Source: a bacterium (GTDB taxonomy: Bacteria; Babelota; Babeliae; Babelales; GCA-2401785). Taken from it: a stretch of DNA of 64,000 nucleotides. Location of the stretch: NCBI GenBank assembly GCA_023249975.1, contig JAHFBP010000002.1, forward strand, positions 1 through 64,000, read 5' to 3'. Positions 59,738 through 64,000 of this stretch are shown piece after piece. The notes beneath the pieces were generated by a model. That model was not told the DNA's origin, did no database searches, and saw only the letters and a program-made list of their open reading frames with translations. A program made the translations under genes and the position numbers. The stretch's first letter is position 1, and every line of letters starts with the position of its first letter.

Positions 59738-59882
59738 CAACATTATTTTTAACAATTTTATCAATAGCCCCAATTATCTGTTTGCATTTTTGCATATGGT
59801 TATGCATAATAATTAACTGTGACAGTCATAAAAAAGTGCACTGTTTTTTATGCATCATATAATTCAATTTTGGAAAAATCGT

Positions 59883-61235
59883 ATGAATGGCCTTAATCGA
59901 ATAATTAATACTTTATTTTTTTGCTCCTTGCTTCTCAATTCTTCTGCAATGGCTGGTAAGCTAGACCGTAAAAAATCAGCTTTTCCCAGCAAAAAAAATA
60001 CAATAGAATCAAAAGCTTATACGACACAAACTCCTTGCAATAGTCCCCAGCGATCTCCCATCAAAAAAAAAGATCGTCGCAAACCTATTGATTTTTTGAA
60101 GCCAATTAGTCCATTTATTGAGCATTGTCCATCACGGCAATTATCGTTTGAATCTCCTACCAAGACCCCTCCTTCTCTATCAATTGAAGATAGGTTGTCG
60201 CGTGTCAGCATCTCTCCACCTAGTAGATCATCTGACTCACCATTTTCGGCAATCGCCAACTCACCAATTCCAACAAATCCTGACATTGCACTATTTAATC
60301 TCAGACAAGCCTTCTTGCTGGAAGATGAATCCCATATTTTTAATAATTTATTAGTACTTCTTGTTCAGGGCATTCCATTAAACACCATAATTCAAGAAGT
60401 AAGTTGTAAAATTACTGAAGAGCAAACTCAAAAATTTGTACGCCAAAAACTCGTGCATAAAATTATGGGTGAATTGCAAAGCAGTAAACCAATTAAGCCT
60501 GAAGACTACTCTGATTTAAATAAACACTATATCGATGGGACCCTTGAGCTTCCTTCTTTTGTTTCTCAAGTCTTGGATAATCGACACATTGCAAGATATG
60601 ATGCATGGACTTGCGAAATGGAATTAAATGATGCCAATCATTTTCGCGAAAAGAACATTAATGATCTTTTTAACATGGTCATAAAAGTTCTTTTTTCTGC
60701 TGATTTTTTGGAAACCCAAGAAGAAAGTAAAAATTTGAGCTATTTCCTCATTTCAACCTCACTTGCCGAAGCTCAAAAAGCTGGTGAGAATATTAATTGC
60801 ATTGCACATCTCATTACAGAAATTCAACCATTTATTTTTTTCTATCCAGAAAAAACATTGGAAGGCTATACATACGGTCTAGAAATAGATCCTCAGCCAG
60901 CATACCAAAGTGTTATGCAACTAATAGCTCAAAATAATAGTGGATTTTTAACTCAGTTATGTGAGAACAAAAGGTCTGGTACTGTCAGTCCTCATATCGA
61001 GGATATTATTTCAAAACTACATCGATACTTTAGTTATTTTTCTTCTAAATATATGGATTTTTCATTGCGCAAAAAAATTAAAATGGATGGTTACAAAAAT
61101 CGCGATGAATTTGTAAGAATAGGAAAAATTAAACTTAATTTCACCGAGGATCTTGAAACTTTAGTCCAAGAACGACTTGCATCACGTCGCACCGCAATTC
61201 CTAATCCTTTTTTCGGCCCTGAGTCACAACCCTGA
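59883..61235 (+). CDS. secreted protein with an S/T-P-rich disordered N-terminus (450 aa), family member 1
   Basis: The ATG at 59883 starts a signal peptide (MNGLNRIINTLFFCSLLLNSSAMA); the frame is open from 59850. Residues about 25-120 are disordered, basic and rich in SP/TP, including SPQR, SPIK and SPTK, which fit the CDK-type S/T-P-x-K/R pattern. The C-terminal ~330 residues are a helical domain with NPDIALFNLRQAFLLEDESH and SGFLTQLCENKRSG. The gene at 62977 has the same layout and recognisable similarity in these two segments, and a third copy begins at 63963. Family unknown to me. Confidence 0.8.
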   Translation: MNGLNRIINTLFFCSLLLNSSAMAGKLDRKKSAFPSKKNTIESKAYTTQTPCNSPQRSPIKKKDRRKPIDFLKPISPFIEHCPSRQLSFESPTKTPPSLSIEDRLSRVSISPPSRSSDSPFSAIANSPIPTNPDIALFNLRQAFLLEDESHIFNNLLVLLVQGIPLNTIIQEVSCKITEEQTQKFVRQKLVHKIMGELQSSKPIKPEDYSDLNKHYIDGTLELPSFVSQVLDNRHIARYDAWTCEMELNDANHFREKNINDLFNMVIKVLFSADFLETQEESKNLSYFLISTSLAEAQKAGENINCIAHLITEIQPFIFFYPEKTLEGYTYGLEIDPQPAYQSVMQLIAQNNSGFLTQLCENKRSGTVSPHIEDIISKLHRYFSYFSSKYMDFSLRKKIKMDGYKNRDEFVRIGKIKLNFTEDLETLVQERLASRRTAIPNPFFGPESQP

Positions 61236-61283
61236 AGACAAAAATCATTCCTATCCAATGCATCAGGCTTTTATCGACCTGAC

Positions 61284-61373
61284 ATCCCTGCATTGAGAGC
61301 TATGAATGGCTTGCAACACCCGGATCTTCACAATAACAATCTTGATGAAGCTGAACAGGAAAAATTAATCTAA
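61284..61373 (+). pseudogene. leucine-rich-repeat gene fragment
   Basis: A 29-codon frame ending in TAA encodes IPALRAMNGLQHPDLHNNNL followed by DEAEQEKLI, clearly one LRR of the local RNI type. It has no start region and sits between the preceding stop and the duplicated leader, so it is a remnant of a lost LRR gene. Confidence 0.7.
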
Positions 61374-61571
61374 AAGGCCCTCTTTTTAGCATACCTACAC
61401 GTGCCAGCTTGTAATTGTTAAGGAGGCGTGCATACTTAAGGTAATACAACTAGGGAACAGCGAGCAGTGTTTAGTTTTAATCAGTATGCAGGGTTATTCT
61501 GCGCAGAATAGAGGTTATATAATAAAAATGATGAATAAACTTCACGCACTTATACTTATGCTGATCCTTGG
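61373..61571 (+). repeat. long duplicated leader segment, copy 2
   Basis: Matches 58004-58200 across the non-coding leader and the signal-peptide codons of the following gene, with substitutions spread throughout. Confidence 0.88.
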
Positions 61572-61929
61572 AGCTACAGCCAGTACCATGCACAACGGAA
61601 CTGATCAAACACAAGTTCCTCGTATACAGCTATTGCTTCAAAATGTACCTCCCCTGAACGAATCATTACACCGTAAACTTCAAGATCTTATCATTAGATA
61701 CTCTCATACAGATCCAAAAAAAACAGATATCCGTGATTCAATTTGTGATAAAATTGAGGAATTAATATCGCGTCCAAGGTTGCTTCCCAGAAATCTTTTA
61801 AGCGCCTTTAATGAAGCGGCCAGCACCGAATTAAACGTACCTGTTAACGGGCCTGTTGTTATAGATACTGACTTGATGTGCAATGAGGGTCCCGAAGCCT
61901 TCCCATTACCAAACCCCAATATTAACTAA
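61528..61929 (+). CDS. small secreted protein, paralogue B (133 aa)
   Basis: Starts at tandem ATGs (61528/61531). The signal peptide MMNKLHALILMLILGATASTM is almost that of the 58158 gene. The mature part shares the TDPKKTDIRDSICDKIEELI segment, RLLPRNLLSAFNEAAS and DLMCNEGPEA with that paralogue. The N-terminal 40 mature residues have diverged. No known domain. It is part of the duplicated cassette. Confidence 0.8.
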   Translation: MMNKLHALILMLILGATASTMHNGTDQTQVPRIQLLLQNVPPLNESLHRKLQDLIIRYSHTDPKKTDIRDSICDKIEELISRPRLLPRNLLSAFNEAASTELNVPVNGPVVIDTDLMCNEGPEAFPLPNPNIN

Positions 61930-62057
61930 TTCAATACAAAATCGTTGAAATACATATAACAATCAACGGCAAAAATACTTTCCTTTCTAGGCAAGGGCTC
62001 CGAATGATATTTCTTCGGAGTCGGATCAATCCGATTAACTCAAAAGACACCGTGTTT

Positions 62058-62094
62058 TATCGACACTCACACACATTAAATACCCTGAATTATC
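62058..62094 (+). repeat. short dispersed intergenic repeat, copy 2
   Basis: TTATCGACACTCACACACAT then TAAATACCCTGAATTATC. It matches 56841-56878 and lies in the 280-bp gap before the next gene, which otherwise shows nothing. Confidence 0.65.
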
Positions 62095-62207
62095 TAAAAA
62101 GAATGGCTTGATTTATCATTTTAAATTCTCGATTATTTCATAAACCTTGCTATGCTTTACGCCGCACACAAATGAATCAATAACTTAAACACAGAAATGA
62201 TATAATC

Positions 62208-62747
62208 ATGAAAAAACTACTCTTAATAGGCTTGATGTTGAGTTCGCTGAGTTTAAATGCCGTGAAAAATGACTGTAAGTTTTGTGACTTTTGCAGAGAA
62301 GAATCTGAAGAATCTATGTTCGTTTCAATGGAGCTTCGTGTCACAAGCATGAACCAACTTGAAAATCATGCAAAAGCACAACTGCCTGGCTCTTTTGGAT
62401 TAGCTCGAATTACTGATCTGGAACTGATTATTGCAAACCAAGCCGAACAGGAAAAACTTTTTAGTTTAATCCCGCGCTTAAGCAATCTTAAAAATCTGTG
62501 CCTTGGTTGGGCTTATGAAGTACCCAGTGATGACGCAACCGTCGAAATATTTAGACAATTTGTAGCCTCGCTTCCTGAAAAGCTCAAAACTTTGAAATTT
62601 AAAGGAGCCATTAATGCCTTTAATCCACGCATCTCAGACGTAATCCTCTTTGGGATTCCGCATGATCGTCTGCCTACCCTATCTTTATCTTTTGAAACAA
62701 AGACCGAAAGCTGTGGGACTACCATCAACTTTAGAGATCTCATGTAA
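62208..62747 (+). CDS. small secreted protein with degenerate LRRs (179 aa)
   Basis: A signal peptide (MKKLLLIGLMLSSLSLNA) is followed by a short Cys-rich segment CKFCDFCREESEES. Leucine-spaced stretches follow, such as ITDLELIIANQAEQEKLFSL, IPRLSNLKNLCLGW and LPEKLKTLKFKG, resembling eroded LRRs. It ends in the same type of terminator as the two clear LRR genes upstream, which supports common origin. Function unknown. Confidence 0.75.
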   Translation: MKKLLLIGLMLSSLSLNAVKNDCKFCDFCREESEESMFVSMELRVTSMNQLENHAKAQLPGSFGLARITDLELIIANQAEQEKLFSLIPRLSNLKNLCLGWAYEVPSDDATVEIFRQFVASLPEKLKTLKFKGAINAFNPRISDVILFGIPHDRLPTLSLSFETKTESCGTTINFRDLM

Positions 62748-62763
62748 TTCTAAGTTGAAAAAA

Positions 62764-62795
62764 GGGGAAGGTGGCAACACCCTCCCCTTTTTTTG
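62764..62795 (+). terminator. terminator of LRR-like gene 3 (conserved type)
   Basis: GGGGAAGGTG-GCAA-CACCCTCCCC (one mismatch) followed by eight T residues. Confidence 0.85.
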
Positions 62796-62976
62796 CGTCT
62801 ATTTCTTGATCAAAACCTCATCATATCATCATTTTTGGCACAATTTTCCCACTTCCAACATTCACTGTTTGAACTTTTTCACAAATTGCCCATAATTATA
62901 AATATGACAATTACTATTTCTGTCAATTAATTAAAAACAATGACTTTATACTTTTTTTAACACAAAGGATTTGCTC

Positions 62977-63918
62977 ATGAATCGCCGTGCCTATGCTTTT
63001 AATGTAATTTTAGCACTCTTGCTGACCGTTAATGCGTCACTTATCTCTGCGCCCAAAAAAACTGCGCATACTCGATCTCTAATCCAAAAAACCCAACTAT
63101 CACCCATACGAGATAACGGGTTCCAGCATGAAGCACGCCCCCTCAGCCCTTATATTCATAGAATTTCACCCCACAGTGACAGTCCTCATTCATCTTCACT
63201 GTCACCGAATCCATTGGATCAAGATATTGCAGGGCTTAATTTTAAGACAGCTCTCATCACAGGGGATATTGCTCAGATTGCAGATAATTTGAACATACTT
63301 TTATTAAATAGAATCACCCTGAACGAGGTTTTAAATCTTTCTCTCGACATAGCCCTTGAACAAGCAAGAATTCTTACAACAGAACACAACCGGCATCTGG
63401 AGGGTTCTATTCCAGATTTGATAAAAACGGCCTATTGCGACCATCTTCAGAAAGCAATCAGCATTATTATCACAACTCTTTCAAAAAAATGCTCGTTGCT
63501 CAAATTCCTCACGCAGGACCTGTATGTACCCCTACAGCTCAACGAAACGTGCACACATCCCATTTTGAACTTCATCATAGAGATTCAACACCTTGCCAGC
63601 AGTTCAAACCCCATCAAGAAGCAATACGACGGAATTTTGAATGCCCTGTACAATGGAAAAAGTGGACTACTTGATCAATTGTGCCAAGAAAAAAAAACCA
63701 ATGGTATGAAAATTAATTGTAATACAGAAGCATATTCTATCATCCAAAAACTTCATAATTATTTTGAAGCACGACAAGAAATGTGGAATGACGAACAAAA
63801 TCGACAACATCATGTCGATCTTGATTTCACCGACAAAGTCCTCGACTTTATGGATCAAAAAATTGGAAGTGATGTCTTTATGCATCAACACAATTTTATG
63901 GCAATCAAAAACAACTAA
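62977..63918 (+). CDS. secreted protein with an S-P-rich disordered N-terminus (313 aa), family member 2
   Basis: The ATG at 62977 follows AAAGGA at 9 nt; a TTG two codons earlier also opens the frame. The signal peptide MNRRAYAFNVILALLLTVNASLISA leads into a disordered stretch with SPIR, SPYIHR, ISPHSDSPHSSSLSPNP. The helical domain includes DIAGLNFKTALITGDIAQIA and SGLLDQLCQEKK, paralogous to the 59883 protein. It is followed after 44 bp by a third, similar start. Confidence 0.82.
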   Translation: MNRRAYAFNVILALLLTVNASLISAPKKTAHTRSLIQKTQLSPIRDNGFQHEARPLSPYIHRISPHSDSPHSSSLSPNPLDQDIAGLNFKTALITGDIAQIADNLNILLLNRITLNEVLNLSLDIALEQARILTTEHNRHLEGSIPDLIKTAYCDHLQKAISIIITTLSKKCSLLKFLTQDLYVPLQLNETCTHPILNFIIEIQHLASSSNPIKKQYDGILNALYNGKSGLLDQLCQEKKTNGMKINCNTEAYSIIQKLHNYFEARQEMWNDEQNRQHHVDLDFTDKVLDFMDQKIGSDVFMHQHNFMAIKNN

Positions 63919-63962
63919 AGCTCCATAAATAATTTATCAAAAAACTCTAAAAAAGGTTAACT

Positions 63963-64000
63963 ATGAATCTCTTGGCCTACGCTCAAAATATGCTATTAAT
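63963..64000 (+). CDS. start of a third member of the secreted S-P family (truncated by window end)
   Basis: The ATG at 63963, with AAAAAGG upstream, opens a frame MNLLAYAQNMLL that resembles the signal-peptide start MNRRAYAFNVIL of the preceding gene. Only 12 codons are visible, so the family assignment rests on position and this short similarity. Confidence 0.55.
   Translation, partial: MNLLAYAQNMLL

Noticed and set aside
1-64000. tRNA and rRNA genes
   Set aside because: No cloverleaf with CCA-end or conserved TTCGA-loop context and no rRNA-like stretch was seen when reading intergenic regions; a covariance-model scan was not possible.

Overview
Organism and overall character. The window reads as part of the chromosome of an AT-rich, host-associated bacterium with a double membrane. 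Housekeeping genes (ileS, murF, ftsK, acpP, fabD, rpmF, tsf, frr, lysS, recJ) are bacterial. Between them sit many signal-peptide proteins with eukaryote-type modules: leucine-rich repeats, an F-box-like segment, a ubiquitin-interacting-motif match, an IQ-motif match and clusters of S/T-P-x-K/R sites. An array of outer-membrane beta-barrel paralogues adds to this picture. It fits a protist-associated lineage such as Candidatus Dependentiae (TM6). That placement is inferred from gene content and has not been tested phylogenetically. I saw no rRNA, tRNA or CRISPR array.

Layout. 1-2.7 kb: 5' part of ileS (minus strand). 2.8-6.6 kb: a secreted 956-aa protein and a lipoprotein, divergent from a LolC/LolE-type permease. 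8.2-13.4 kb: small secreted or unknown proteins and a heparinase II/III-like lyase; one gene begins inside a 14-bp tandem repeat. 13.5-18.5 kb: murF, an Rpn/PD-(D/E)XK gene between direct repeats, and ftsK. 18.7-32.9 kb: six paralogous outer-membrane barrels, with a frameshifted large secreted gene between the fifth and sixth. 32.9-36.4 kb: two secreted coiled-coil proteins. 36.5-50.2 kb: acpP, fabD, rpmF and tsf interleaved with a putative ubiquitin-directed cysteine protease, a 1000-aa LRR protein, a VWA protein, the intact paralogue of the frameshifted gene, and a Ca2+/Na+ antiporter. 50.3-55.7 kb: frr, lysS, two HAM1-family genes and recJ. 55.8-64 kb: an accessory island of LRR and small secreted proteins, punctuated by two detached copies of the recJ 3' end and by duplicated non-coding segments.

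How the parts relate. The housekeeping genes are ordinary but scattered; tsf has no rpsB beside it, and fabD and acpP are separated by an effector-like gene. The accessory genes look like a surface and secretion repertoire: barrels exposed on the outer membrane, plus proteins that could be delivered to a eukaryotic host. The protease at 37.1 kb and the LRR protein at 42 kb share the same N-terminal module (signal peptide, short helical domain, basic coil, hydrophobic segment) joined to different C-terminal domains. The recJ tails differ from recJ mainly at silent positions, which suggests that island DNA arrived joined to recJ ends from related strains.
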